Part shown: piece after piece, positions 7,644 through 15,639 of the stretch
How positions within the stretch are numbered: the stretch's first letter is position 1
How the letters are laid out: the number at the start of each line of letters is the position of its first letter
Source of the DNA: Anaerolineae bacterium
Lineage (GTDB): Bacteria > Chloroflexota > Anaerolineae > 4572-78 > J111
DNA: 40,501 nucleotides
Direction: 5' to 3'
Assembly: GCA_020433785.1 (NCBI GenBank)
Contig: JAGRCC010000066.1
Span: forward strand, 1-40,501
The notes under the pieces: model-generated
Databases searched by the model: none
What the model was told of the DNA's origin: nothing
Seen by the model: only the letters and a program-made list of their open reading frames with translations
Position numbers and translations under genes: made by a program

Positions 7644-9638
7644 ATGGCCCAAAATGATAATGAGTCTAGAACGTTTGATGTTCTGCCGGACCCGGCAGAT
7701 TTTCGCGATAGACTTTATGAACCTACTCTCATTGAGGTTCCCCCCAGAATAGATTTAGAGGAATATAAGCTAATTAAGGTGCCGATTCTAAACCAGGGTT
7801 CTGAAGGTGCCTGTACGGGGTTTGCTCTGGCAACGGTGGCTAATTATCTGCTGCGGCGTAGAAAAATCGATCCTGATGAACTGCCGGTTAGTCCCAGAAT
7901 GCTGTATGAAATGGCCAAACGATACGACGAATGGCCCGGCGAGCGGTACGAAGGCTCCAGTGCGCGGGGAGCGATGAAAGGTTGGCATAAACACGGCGTT
8001 TGCTCGAGCGAAATTTGGCCTTACGTGCTGAACAAAGTTGACCGAATTTTAACCTCGGACCGGATAGATGATGCGGTTCGCCGCCCCTTGGGCGCTTATT
8101 ATCGGGTCAACCATAAAGATCTGGTGTCGATGCACAGCGCTATTAACGAAGTGGGCATTTTATACGTTACCGCCGTGGTGCATGATGGCTGGTATCATCC
8201 CACGCCTGAAGGTGTTATCGAGCCGAGTAACAAAAAATTAGGTGGTCATGCCTTCACGATCGTGGCTTATAATGAGGACGGCTTTTGGGTGCAAAATTCC
8301 TGGGGCGTCGAGTGGGCTAAAGATGGGTTTGCCTTGCTAACGTACGATGATTGGCTTGAAAACGCTATGGATGTGTGGGTGGCCCGGCTGGGCGCGCCCA
8401 TCCGTCTGAGGAGCGCCAAAGCCACGGCCACCAGCCTGTCTGACAATGCCGGTAAAGCCCAAGTTTATACCTTTAGCAATGTTCGTCCGCACGTCATCTG
8501 CATCGGCAATGACGGCCAGTTGAGTCGAGAAGGGACATTCGGCAACACTGAAGAGGATGTCGAACAAATTTTCACCAATGATTTTCCGCGCATAACCGAA
8601 GGGTGGACTAAACGTCGCATCCTGCTTTATGCCCACGGGGGCCTGGTTAATGATCGAAACGCGGTGCAGCGTGTTGCTGATTACCGACCGCTCTTATTAC
8701 AGAATGAGATTTATCCGATAGCTTTCATCTGGAAGACCGATTTTTGGACAACACTGACCAATATTCTGGAAGATGCCCTTCGCCGCCGCCGGCCGGAAGG
8801 CCCGTTGGATGCGGCCAAAAACTTCCTGCTTGACCGGCTCGATGATGCCATCGAACCATTAGCTCGAACCCTTGGCGGCAAATCTCAGTGGGGCGAAATC
8901 AAAGAAAATGGAATTCTGGCCACGAAGAATACCGAAGGCGGCGGCCGGATTTTGCTGAAGCATCTGGATAACCTTTTGACGGCTAATTCAGATATTGAAA
9001 TTCACCTGGCGGCTCATAGCGCTGGCAGTATCTTTCTGGCCCCTCTGACTCAACTTTTAGCTACATCCGGTAAGGTTGAAACTGGTCCTATGAAAGGTAA
9101 GCCGGGCTATGGTCATTCTATTAGGTCGTGCCATTTTTGGGCCCCGGCCATTACCATAGAATTATTTAAGGAAACCTATTTGCCGGTTATTACTAACGGC
9201 GCGCTTAAACATTTTGATCTCTACACCCTCACCGATAAGGCTGAACAGGATGATCATTGTGCCAATATCTACCACAAATCGATTCTCTATCTGGTCTCTA
9301 ATGCCTTTGAAGAGATCATGCGCATCCCCTTAATCCGTGATTTTGGCAAACCTATTTTGGGCATGGCGAAATATGTGGCAGATGACGTCGAACTAACGGA
9401 ACTCTTCAAACAGAGTAAGGCGAACTGGTATCAGGCGCCTAATAATTTGCCAGAGGGCGAAATTGGCGCTTCACGCTGTAAGGGACATGGGGATTTTGAT
9501 GATGATCGATTGACGTTGATTTCAACAGTAACCAGAATGTTACGTAAAGAAGTCCCCAATCCGGAGCTTGAGTTTCAACGTTCGGCTGACAGTATGAAAG
9601 ATGAGCGTGAGCAACTGGATTCTCTGGCCAAAGTGTAG
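7644..9638 (+). CDS. Papain-like (C1) peptidase fused to alpha/beta-hydrolase
   Basis: The product is 664 residues and has no signal peptide or membrane segment, so it is probably cytoplasmic. Residues about 15-250 form a C1-type cysteine peptidase: Gln51 and Cys57 in NQGSEGACTGFALA, His202 in GGHAF and Asn218 in QNSWG give the full oxyanion residue and triad. Residues about 325-640 look like a serine hydrolase: LLYAHGG as an oxyanion-hole strand, Ser459 in the elbow AAHSAGS, and a candidate His615 in GHGDFDDD. The start at 7644 is chosen because aggagg (7630-7635) sits 8 nt upstream; an in-frame ATG at 7620 lacks a site. A TPR gene follows 69 nt later. I do not know a described protein with this pair of domains. 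The substrate is unknown. Confidence 0.8.
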   Translation: MAQNDNESRTFDVLPDPADFRDRLYEPTLIEVPPRIDLEEYKLIKVPILNQGSEGACTGFALATVANYLLRRRKIDPDELPVSPRMLYEMAKRYDEWPGERYEGSSARGAMKGWHKHGVCSSEIWPYVLNKVDRILTSDRIDDAVRRPLGAYYRVNHKDLVSMHSAINEVGILYVTAVVHDGWYHPTPEGVIEPSNKKLGGHAFTIVAYNEDGFWVQNSWGVEWAKDGFALLTYDDWLENAMDVWVARLGAPIRLRSAKATATSLSDNAGKAQVYTFSNVRPHVICIGNDGQLSREGTFGNTEEDVEQIFTNDFPRITEGWTKRRILLYAHGGLVNDRNAVQRVADYRPLLLQNEIYPIAFIWKTDFWTTLTNILEDALRRRRPEGPLDAAKNFLLDRLDDAIEPLARTLGGKSQWGEIKENGILATKNTEGGGRILLKHLDNLLTANSDIEIHLAAHSAGSIFLAPLTQLLATSGKVETGPMKGKPGYGHSIRSCHFWAPAITIELFKETYLPVITNGALKHFDLYTLTDKAEQDDHCANIYHKSILYLVSNAFEEIMRIPLIRDFGKPILGMAKYVADDVELTELFKQSKANWYQAPNNLPEGEIGASRCKGHGDFDDDRLTLISTVTRMLRKEVPNPELEFQRSADSMKDEREQLDSLAKV

Positions 9639-9707
9639 TCAGAAAACGGTCGATTTCTTCTAGACCTCCTTTTTCACCATTAGCATATACAAATTGGAGC
9701 AGATTTA

Positions 9708-10304
9708 GTGAACGAAAATGATCAGCCTAATGGCAAAAATTCGAATGGAACCACAGCTAACACGAACGGCTCAGAAAAAAAACGGCGCCGTCCTAAAATT
9801 GTCGAGACAACAACTGACTTTTATGAACTGTTGGAATTGGGAACGAAGGCGCTGGAACAAGGGCAAATATCGGCAGCGACCCAACTGTTGGAGCAAGCGC
9901 AAAAACTTGAACCTAGCCATCCGGATCTCTTGCTGAATTTAGGAGGGGCTTACATCTTATCAAAAAAATTCAAACAGGCGGTTGAAATTTTAGAACCCCT
10001 CAGCGAGCGACAACCCAGCAACCCCATGGTTTGGACCAATTTGGGGGCGGCCTATCTGGGGAATCCTGTTTTAGCCACCGACGAGAAACAGCAGCGGGCC
10101 ATTGGCGCGTTTAAGATCGCGATTGCGCTTGATCCTAAAGCGCCCAACGTTGCCTATAATCTTGGTCTTATTTTTCGGGATCGTAAAGAAAATGACGAAG
10201 CCATATATTGGTTCAATCGCGCTTTAGAGGCTAACCCCAATGATAAAGATGCCCGCAACTATATTAAGCAGCTCACGGATGTAGATGGGGATGAGGCAAC
10301 TTAG
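9708..10304 (+). CDS. TPR-repeat protein
   Basis: A 198-residue soluble protein starting at GTG with ggag about 9 nt upstream. The first 35 residues are Asn/Gly/Thr-rich and end in a basic patch (EKKRRRPK), so they are likely disordered. Then come about four tetratricopeptide units, for example ALEQGQISAATQLLEQAQKL, the NLGGAYILSKKFKQAVEIL unit, and AYNLGLIFRDRKENDEAIYW with the terminal ALEANPNDKDA. TPR arrays are protein-binding scaffolds. Position right behind the peptidase-hydrolase gene, same strand, suggests a shared transcript and perhaps a partner or regulator role (inference). Confidence 0.8.
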   Translation: MNENDQPNGKNSNGTTANTNGSEKKRRRPKIVETTTDFYELLELGTKALEQGQISAATQLLEQAQKLEPSHPDLLLNLGGAYILSKKFKQAVEILEPLSERQPSNPMVWTNLGAAYLGNPVLATDEKQQRAIGAFKIAIALDPKAPNVAYNLGLIFRDRKENDEAIYWFNRALEANPNDKDARNYIKQLTDVDGDEAT

Positions 10305-10335
10305 TAACTGTCTATAATTAACTTGGGGGTTTCGG

Positions 10336-10387
10336 GGAGATTAAGAGATTGGAGATTAGGAGATCGAAGGCGGAATCTTTAATCTCC
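10336..10387. repeat. Word-repeat hairpin (ggagatta type)
   Basis: Arms 10336-10350 (ggagattaagagatt) and 10374-10387 (aatctttaatctcc) pair with one bulged base. The sequence between continues the same word (ggagattaggagat). It sits between the convergent TPR and kinase genes and could act as a bidirectional terminator, although no long T tract follows. Confidence 0.6.
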
Positions 10388-10431
10388 AAAAGCCATTTAC
10401 CCAATGCGAAGCTCCCAGTTAACGGGCAGGG

Positions 10432-11331
10432 TCAAGACCGCAACCGGGTTAACCAGCGGTTGAATTTGGCCCGTATCCCGTTTTGCCCGCCACTTTTCTC
10501 ACGGAGTTGCTGGTTTAAATCCAGGAGTTCTTTAGCCATTGTCCGGCCGTCGGGGAAGCGATTGGCCGGTTTTTTAGCCATAGCGCGTAAAATGATAGAT
10601 TCCATTTCCGGTGATACGGCCGCAATAGAAGAGGGCGCCGCCGGTTTTTCATAAACATGGGCGTGGAGAATTTCAGGGGTTGTACCGCTAAAGGGCAGCC
10701 GACCGGTTACCATACGATAGAGAATAACCCCCAAACTGTACAAATCCGACTGGCGGTCCATCTTTTTATCTTGGATGGCCTGTTCGGGTGACATGTAGGC
10801 GGGGGTTCCTACAATGTGGCCGGCCTGAGTCAAGGCGGGGTCGTCCATAGCGTAGGCTACGCCAAAATCGGCCAACAGGGCGTGACCGTCTTGGGTCATG
10901 AGAATGTTAGAGGGTTTGACATCGCGATGAATAACGCCGTTCTCATAGGCATAATGAAGCGCATCGGCAATTTGCCAGCCAATTTCAGTGGCCTCGATCT
11001 CATTGAACCGGCTCTTCTGCTTCAAAACCTCATCTAGAGCCTGGCCTTTGATGAGCGGCATAGCCATGTAAGCGCAGCCATCAATATGGCCCGTATCCAC
11101 CACCGGCAAAATATTAGGATGTTGAAGCCGCATCATCATTTTGGCTTCGCGCTCAAAGCGGGTTAACAGCAGGTCCTGATCGACACCGGGCGGTGGCACG
11201 AAAACTTTCAAGGCGAGCGTGTCGCCTTGCTTATTCAGTGTGCGGTAAACAATGCCGACACTACCTTTTCCCACTACACCTTCAATGTAATAGGGGCCAA
11301 GTTTGCGGCCCGCTTGATCGCCTGACGGCAT
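10432..11331 (-). CDS. Ser/Thr protein kinase (PknB type), soluble
   Basis: The 299-residue product is almost only a kinase domain. The glycine loop is GKGSVG (21-26), the ATP lysine Lys42 in LALKVF, catalytic HRDVKPSN (135-142; Asp137), DFG at 155-157 and SPEQA as the activation-segment anchor. All catalytic residues are kept. There is no membrane segment or sensor domain after the C lobe, only a basic tail (RAKFNRWLTRLRS), so localisation or partners would have to provide input. I prefer the ATG at 11331 with gggag 7 nt upstream to a GTG ten codons earlier. It converges with the TPR gene and is followed upstream by the Bpt-family gene on the same strand. Confidence 0.9.
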   Translation of the reverse strand: MPSGDQAGRKLGPYYIEGVVGKGSVGIVYRTLNKQGDTLALKVFVPPPGVDQDLLLTRFEREAKMMMRLQHPNILPVVDTGHIDGCAYMAMPLIKGQALDEVLKQKSRFNEIEATEIGWQIADALHYAYENGVIHRDVKPSNILMTQDGHALLADFGVAYAMDDPALTQAGHIVGTPAYMSPEQAIQDKKMDRQSDLYSLGVILYRMVTGRLPFSGTTPEILHAHVYEKPAAPSSIAAVSPEMESIILRAMAKKPANRFPDGRTMAKELLDLNQQLREKSGGQNGIRAKFNRWLTRLRS

Positions 11332-11416
11332 CGGTTTTCTCCCAATGGGTAAGCAGGTCACTAAAAAACATCGCGCTAATAGTACGGAGGTGGCGCGCCC
11401 TTGTCAAATATCTCAC

Positions 11417-12106
11417 TTAGACTCTGCGCCAGACGCCGCTGGCCCAATCAAAATGTTCTCTAGGTTCGAATCGATCTTTGTAGTTCATCCGCCGGCACTC
11501 GCGGATGTAGTAACCCAGATAATAGTAAGGCAAACCCAGTGATTTGGCGTACTCGATTTCTTTGAGGATGCTGAATGTCCCCAAGCCCAAGTGGGCATAG
11601 TTGGTGTCGTATACAAAGTAAACGCTGCTCAGGCAATTATGACCGTGATCGAGAAAGCCAAGGGCGATTAACTGATCCTCCAGATAATATTCCGACTGCA
11701 AGGCCGGGCATGAGGGTGTGTAAAAGTTGAATAAAAAGCCGTCGAGGCTGCTCTCCTGATCAAAGCGATTCCTGGAATGTTCGACGTAAATATCATAGCC
11801 GCGCTGGCTATAAGTTAAGGGGCCAAATTTAACCTGAACAGCCGCGTTTTTCCTTAAATTTTTGCGTTGGCTCTTGGTCGGTACAAATTCCTCCGTCAGG
11901 ACACGGATGGGGATGCAGTCTCGGCACGCAGGACAGACCGGTCGAAAATAATAAGCGCCAAACTTGCGCCAACCTTTCGATAAAACCGATCCGATCTCCG
12001 CCTCGTTTAAATTTTGGGCAAAGAAATATTGAAACTGCTTCTGCCGGCCAGGCAGATAAGGGCAGGGGGTAAGTTTATCAAGTTGTGGTTCTTGCAGTAC
12101 GTGCAT
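11417..12106 (-). CDS. bpt: Aspartate/glutamate leucyl(arginyl)-tRNA-protein transferase
   Basis: A 229-residue member of the Ate1/Bpt family, which moves an amino acid from aminoacyl-tRNA to the N terminus of proteins and marks them for N-degron degradation by ClpAP/ClpS. Visible signatures: CPYLPGR near the N terminus, FRPVCPACRDCIPIRV (the cysteine-rich core), SQRKNLRKN, and the C-terminal GLGTFSILKEIEYAKSLGLP followed by YYYLGYYIREC. Length is slightly short of the roughly 240 residues usual for bacterial Bpt. Whether leucine or arginine is transferred cannot be told from the motifs. It lies about 85 nt upstream of the kinase gene on the same strand. Confidence 0.9.
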   Translation of the reverse strand: MHVLQEPQLDKLTPCPYLPGRQKQFQYFFAQNLNEAEIGSVLSKGWRKFGAYYFRPVCPACRDCIPIRVLTEEFVPTKSQRKNLRKNAAVQVKFGPLTYSQRGYDIYVEHSRNRFDQESSLDGFLFNFYTPSCPALQSEYYLEDQLIALGFLDHGHNCLSSVYFVYDTNYAHLGLGTFSILKEIEYAKSLGLPYYYLGYYIRECRRMNYKDRFEPREHFDWASGVWRRV

Positions 12107-12436
12107 AATTTAGTGTTGTCAAAACCAAGGTTAGCTTTTTAGCAGAAATTTGCCGATAGTCTATAAATTACGGTGGCCCCCATTATTGAGACAGGATTTC
12201 ATTATAAAAGGCATAGTGAAAATATAAAAATGACGTATTTCTCCCTCGATATAGCGTTGCCTCCACCGGATAGCAAAATCCATCGTAGGTTGACCTGGGC
12301 TATGGAAAATAGGGTAAAAATGGGGGATTAGGCGTGCCTTTAATATCGAAATTAGCTGGAGCAATCTTATGGTTGCTAATAATTTCCCCTTGTCTTACTT
12401 GAGAAGATACTAAATCGATCCGTATGGCGCAAATTA
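12107..12436. other. Gap without a supported gene
   Basis: This AT-rich stretch is intergenic between two divergent genes. A 67-codon minus-strand open frame (12161-12364) has no good ribosome site and no family features, so I do not call it. Nothing else is evident. Confidence 0.5.
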
Positions 12437-12480
12437 TTAGTTAATTGGCGATATTTCTTAAAAAATGGCCAATTAACTAA
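12437..12480. promoter_or_regulatory. Perfect 13-bp inverted repeat upstream of the promoter
   Basis: ttagttaattggc (12437-12449) and gccaattaactaa (12468-12480) are exact inverted copies, 18-nt spacer, no T tract. It ends 30 bp before the -35 box at 12511, a location suited to an activator or a looped repressor. The core taattggc is shared with the inverted repeat at 7501-7534. Confidence 0.5.
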
Positions 12481-12510
12481 AGAAAACGCTGAAATTCGCT
12501 TGAGTATCTC

Positions 12511-12540
12511 TTGACAATTATTTGGTTGCTGTGATATAAT
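12511..12540 (+). promoter_or_regulatory. Consensus sigma-70 type promoter
   Basis: TTGACA (12511-12516) and TATAAT (12535-12540) are both perfect consensus boxes separated by 18 nt. Transcription would start near 12547, giving a leader of about 290 nt before the TorD-family gene. Confidence 0.8.
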
Positions 12541-12836
12541 TCACAATATAAAATTGCTTTATATCAGGTAAGTACACAGACGTAGTTGCTTACTCCTAAA
12601 CAACTGAATGATGAGAATATGAGATCTGCCCGCCACTGCTTGAATGAAACACTTTTGAAGTAAATTTGAGCGAAACGCAGTGAGGTTAAGAGTTACATAG
12701 CGGCTATTTGACTCTCAGCTTTTCTATGGTCGCTCAGAAGGACAGTATACAGTAGCTCTTATCTTTCAAGAGTTGATGGTCAGTCCTTCAAACAGTGACA
12801 CGAGTCAAAAATTACAAATAGACCACGAGGTGGATC
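12541..12836 (+). ncRNA. Long leader or small RNA before the TorD-family gene
   Basis: About 290 nt separate the promoter from the ATG at 12837 with no open frame of note. Visible pairings are a short hairpin gtaag/cttac (12568-12593), a closing helix of 8 bp (tttgactc 12707-12714 with gagtcaaa 12802-12809) and a tiny CCAC-GAG-GTGG hairpin that overlaps the ribosome site of the downstream gene. I do not recognise a known riboswitch or 6S-like core. It may be a regulated leader or an independent RNA; the structure is only suggestive. Confidence 0.35.
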
Positions 12837-13511
12837 ATGGATACAGAAATGTTCTCACAAATCGCATCGGAACAGGAGATTAGAAGAGTTTCGGTTTATC
12901 GGCTATTAGCCTGGGGGTTAGCTTATCCGACCGCAGAACGAGTAGTTATAATGCCAACGTGGCAGAAAACGTTAGAGCAAGCTTCGGTGCGCTCAAACCT
13001 GTCTACGCGGTCGATTGCGACAGCTTTAAATCTTCTGCCGCACGACGAAGCTGACCTACTTAAAACGCTGCAAATAGAGTATGAGTATCTCTTTATCAAC
13101 GACATACCCGAATTATTGGCGCCGCCGTATGCCTCGGCTTATAACCACAACGGAGATATTATCAAATATCCGGCTCGCTCGATTTTAGAGGCTTATCGCC
13201 AGGCTGAGGTAACTTTTTATTCGGAGAATTTTGAACTGCCCGATCATTTGACGGTGCAGTTGGAATTTATGCACCATTTGGGTACCGAAGCATTAAATGC
13301 CAAGTATCTCAACCGGTCAGAGCGGGTTGATGTGTTTGAGGCATTTCAGCAGGAGTTCTTATATCGCCATTTGCTGTATTGGGTGCCAACTTGGCGTCTT
13401 CGAGTGGCCAAGGCGGATCGAATCGGCTTCTACGCGGCTTTAGCTCAGCTTATCGGCGATTGGCTCAAAACTGACGCTCACCACTTGGGGCTGCTGCCGC
13501 TGGCCGATTAA
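12837..13511 (+). CDS. TorD/DmsD/NarJ-family molybdoenzyme chaperone
   Basis: A 224-residue all-helical protein of the TorD family, whose members bind the twin-arginine signal or apo form of molybdopterin oxidoreductases and help cofactor insertion. Signatures: LLKTLQIEYEYLFINDIPELLAPPYAS split into the EYxxLF strand-like helix and the PPYASAY loop, then the DHLTVQLEFMHHLGTEAL helix (the D-H-L-x-x-x-L-E-F-M hallmark). Start is supported by gaggtgg 5-6 nt upstream. No molybdoenzyme, iron-sulfur subunit or cofactor gene is adjacent, which is unusual for the family. It converges with the transglutaminase gene. Confidence 0.85.
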   Translation: MDTEMFSQIASEQEIRRVSVYRLLAWGLAYPTAERVVIMPTWQKTLEQASVRSNLSTRSIATALNLLPHDEADLLKTLQIEYEYLFINDIPELLAPPYASAYNHNGDIIKYPARSILEAYRQAEVTFYSENFELPDHLTVQLEFMHHLGTEALNAKYLNRSERVDVFEAFQQEFLYRHLLYWVPTWRLRVAKADRIGFYAALAQLIGDWLKTDAHHLGLLPLAD

Positions 13512-13537
13512 GGCCCAGCATAACCAAGGGCGCCTGA

Positions 13538-14497
13538 CTACTGCTGTTGCTGTTGTTGCTGCTGGTGATTGAGGCTGTCCTCTCGCTCTTCCGGGTCAGC
13601 CAGCATCGTTTGAAACACAGGTTCAAGCAGGTCTTCTTCCGGAGCCGGGTCATTGACCTGACGCACTTTAACAGCAACGGCCAGTTCGGTTTCAACCTCG
13701 CCCTTGTATACGCCGCGCGTGGGTGGCACATCGGCATAATCTCGGCCGATGGCTACCCGGATGTGACGCTCGCGGGCCATTACGTTATTGGTGGGATCGA
13801 ATCCGATCCAGCCCAGTTCAGGCAGCAACGCTTCAACCCAAGCGTGCGACGAACCTTCCGCCGACTCGTCTTCGTCACGATGAAAAAGGTAACCGCTGAC
13901 GTAACGACAGGGGATACCAAGCCGGCGTACTAGCGCGATCATGATATGCGCATAATCCTGGCAAACGCCCTCTCGGGTTTTGAGCGCATCATCAATGGGC
14001 GAATCAACCTTAGTTTTGTCTTTAACGTACGCGATAGCTTGGTGCAGTTGGCCGTTTAACGTTCTAAGTAGCGTTAAAGGGTCAGTCCGGCGCTGAAGCT
14101 CAAATTCATTGGCCAGTTGGATGAGCAGATCGGTGGGTTTGGCAAAGTGGCTAGGGTGCAGCGTTTCCCAATAGTCGCCTTGCGCTGTCAGTCGATCAAG
14201 TATTTGCCAGGCGTTGAAGTCAATAGCATCGGGTAGCTCCGGCATCACGGTCATCTCAAGCAAAGAGGACATCGTAACAGTCAACTTAGAGTGTTCAGCC
14301 GGGATGTTAAAATGATCGACCGTATTACCCAGATAATCCCGATAGCTCATAACTTGGGCGCGCGATGATGTAACAATTTCAAAGGTTTGGGGCCGTTGGT
14401 AGCCCTCATTGCGGGGACGCATACGGAGTTCCATAACGCTTTCGCGGACCGGGGCGCTGTACCGAAAACGAGTTATGTGACGAATTGAATAATACAC
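13538..14497 (-). CDS. Transglutaminase-like cysteine peptidase
   Basis: A 319-residue protein with the bacterial transglutaminase-like N-terminal beta domain (about 1-85; YSIRHITRFRYSAPVRES) and a transglutaminase core with triad Cys179 (REGVCQDYAH), His218 (SSHAWVEALLP) and Asp234 (GFDPTNN). Proteins of this type travel with circularly permuted ATP-grasp and alpha-E proteins and are thought to act as peptidases on an amide-ligase product. The C terminus is unusual: a run of eight glutamines encoded by mixed CAG/CAA codons (13541-13564). The gene is third in the cluster, 143 nt behind the alpha-E gene, with a hairpin repeat between. Confidence 0.9.
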   Translation of the reverse strand: MYYSIRHITRFRYSAPVRESVMELRMRPRNEGYQRPQTFEIVTSSRAQVMSYRDYLGNTVDHFNIPAEHSKLTVTMSSLLEMTVMPELPDAIDFNAWQILDRLTAQGDYWETLHPSHFAKPTDLLIQLANEFELQRRTDPLTLLRTLNGQLHQAIAYVKDKTKVDSPIDDALKTREGVCQDYAHIMIALVRRLGIPCRYVSGYLFHRDEDESAEGSSHAWVEALLPELGWIGFDPTNNVMARERHIRVAIGRDYADVPPTRGVYKGEVETELAVAVKVRQVNDPAPEEDLLEPVFQTMLADPEEREDSLNHQQQQQQQQ

Positions 14498-14522
14498 GGT
14501 TCACCAACCTTGATTTAGTTTT

Positions 14523-14598
14523 GGTAGGAAGTAAGGAGTAGGGAGTAGGTAGTAAAAAATTTGCCTCCTCTATACTACCTACTTCCTACCTTTTTTTT
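14523..14598 (+). repeat. Word-repeat hairpin (gtaggaagta type) with T8 tail
   Basis: The left arm (14523-14554) is a run of gtagg/gagta words; the right arm (14573-14590, tactacctacttcctacc) pairs with its two ends, and eight T follow (14591-14598). On the plus strand it has terminator form, but both flanking genes lie on the minus strand, where no T tract follows. I therefore list it as a repeat. It separates the alpha-E and transglutaminase genes and could lower expression of the latter. Confidence 0.6.
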
Positions 14599-14640
14599 CT
14601 GTTTAACCACCGAACTAACTTTTAAACAATCATATTCAGG

Positions 14641-15606
14641 TTAGGCGGTCAAAGCGGTCTCGATAGGATAATCGATGCACATTTTGTACAGTGACTCGTG
14701 GATTTGAGAACACTGCTCTTGCAGATCGAGTAAGTAATTATGCAGCCCGCCGGCCATGATCTCATCGATCTGATCAAAATCGAGCGCGGCGCGTAAGCGA
14801 CCTAGAATGCGATAAACTCGCCCTACTTTACGGGTTTCAGTCGCTTCGGCATAGCCGTTGAGCGCATCTTGCAGCCGGTCGATGGCAAAGCAGACCGAAT
14901 GGGGCAGCTCCGAATTGAGCAGCAAGAATTCCGCAACCCGAGTCGGCGTTACGTCCGCCGTGTAAACTTTCCGATACGATTCAAATGCGGCACAGCCCTG
15001 AAGCAGCCCCACCCATTCCAGATAATCATCCGAGCCGATGACATAGTCGGGCTTTTGATAAAAAGTGGTAAAGTGGGTATCCAATAGGCAGGCAATTAAT
15101 CTGGCTCGCTCAATATAGCGTCCAATTTGAATAAAGTGCCAGCCTTCGCCATGATTCATTGTCGAGTCAGTGATACCTTGAAAGAAATAGGCCCCATCTT
15201 TGACCGATTGCAGAAATTGATGAGGTTGAGACAGCCAGATGACCTCGCTGTCGGCCTGTTTGACGGCGAGATGGAGCTGGTTCAGCTGTTCCCACATCTC
15301 AGAACTAATTTGTTCGCGCACATGGCGGGCGTTTTCACGGGCCGCCCCGATACCACTGACAATTGAGTTCGCATTTGAGAGATCAAAGGTCAGCCAATCG
15401 ACCATCTTAAAATCATCGTTATGATCGCCGGTGGTGGGCAGCGGGGTTTGCAAACTGGCCGCCAGCCGAACCCAACGCGAGCCACCCAGCTTGGGCGACT
15501 GATCGAGCCTGAGGTTTAAGTGAACATCAATCAGACGGGCCGCGTTTTCGGCTCGCTCCAGATAGCGGCTCATCCAATATAAACTGTCGGCTACTCGTGA
15601 TAACAT
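14641..15606 (-). CDS. Alpha-E domain protein (DUF403)
   Basis: A 321-residue, mostly helical protein opening with MLSRVADSLYWMSRYLERAE, the alpha-E hallmark, and containing DSTMNHGEGWHFIQIGRYIE, which is also characteristic. Members accompany circularly permuted ATP-grasp enzymes; their own activity is unproven, and a role as helical partner in peptide or amide bond formation has been proposed. It starts 33 nt after the ATP-grasp gene on the same strand, so the two are almost certainly co-transcribed. The C-terminal IDYPIETALTA is unremarkable. Confidence 0.9.
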   Translation of the reverse strand: MLSRVADSLYWMSRYLERAENAARLIDVHLNLRLDQSPKLGGSRWVRLAASLQTPLPTTGDHNDDFKMVDWLTFDLSNANSIVSGIGAARENARHVREQISSEMWEQLNQLHLAVKQADSEVIWLSQPHQFLQSVKDGAYFFQGITDSTMNHGEGWHFIQIGRYIERARLIACLLDTHFTTFYQKPDYVIGSDDYLEWVGLLQGCAAFESYRKVYTADVTPTRVAEFLLLNSELPHSVCFAIDRLQDALNGYAEATETRKVGRVYRILGRLRAALDFDQIDEIMAGGLHNYLLDLQEQCSQIHESLYKMCIDYPIETALTA

Positions 15607-15639
15607 CGTCCGCCTTTTCTCACTAATAACAACGTTGGC

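Noticed and set aside
11455..11485. T-loop-like ggttcgaatc suggesting a tRNA
   Set aside because: It lies inside the bpt gene and has no acceptor or anticodon stem around it.
12161..12364. 67-codon minus-strand frame
   Set aside because: No ribosome site, no recognisable family, and low complexity at its 3-prime end.
12541..12836. Molybdenum-cofactor or c-di-GMP riboswitch in the TorD-gene leader
   Set aside because: I could not find the conserved core of either motif; only generic pairings are visible.
13547..13933. Plus-strand frame of 128 codons over the transglutaminase gene
   Set aside because: Antisense to a gene with an intact catalytic triad; its Leu-rich start only mirrors the glutamine tract.
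14591..14598. Calling the T8 hairpin a functional terminator
   Set aside because: Both neighbours are transcribed from the opposite strand, where no T tract follows the stem.
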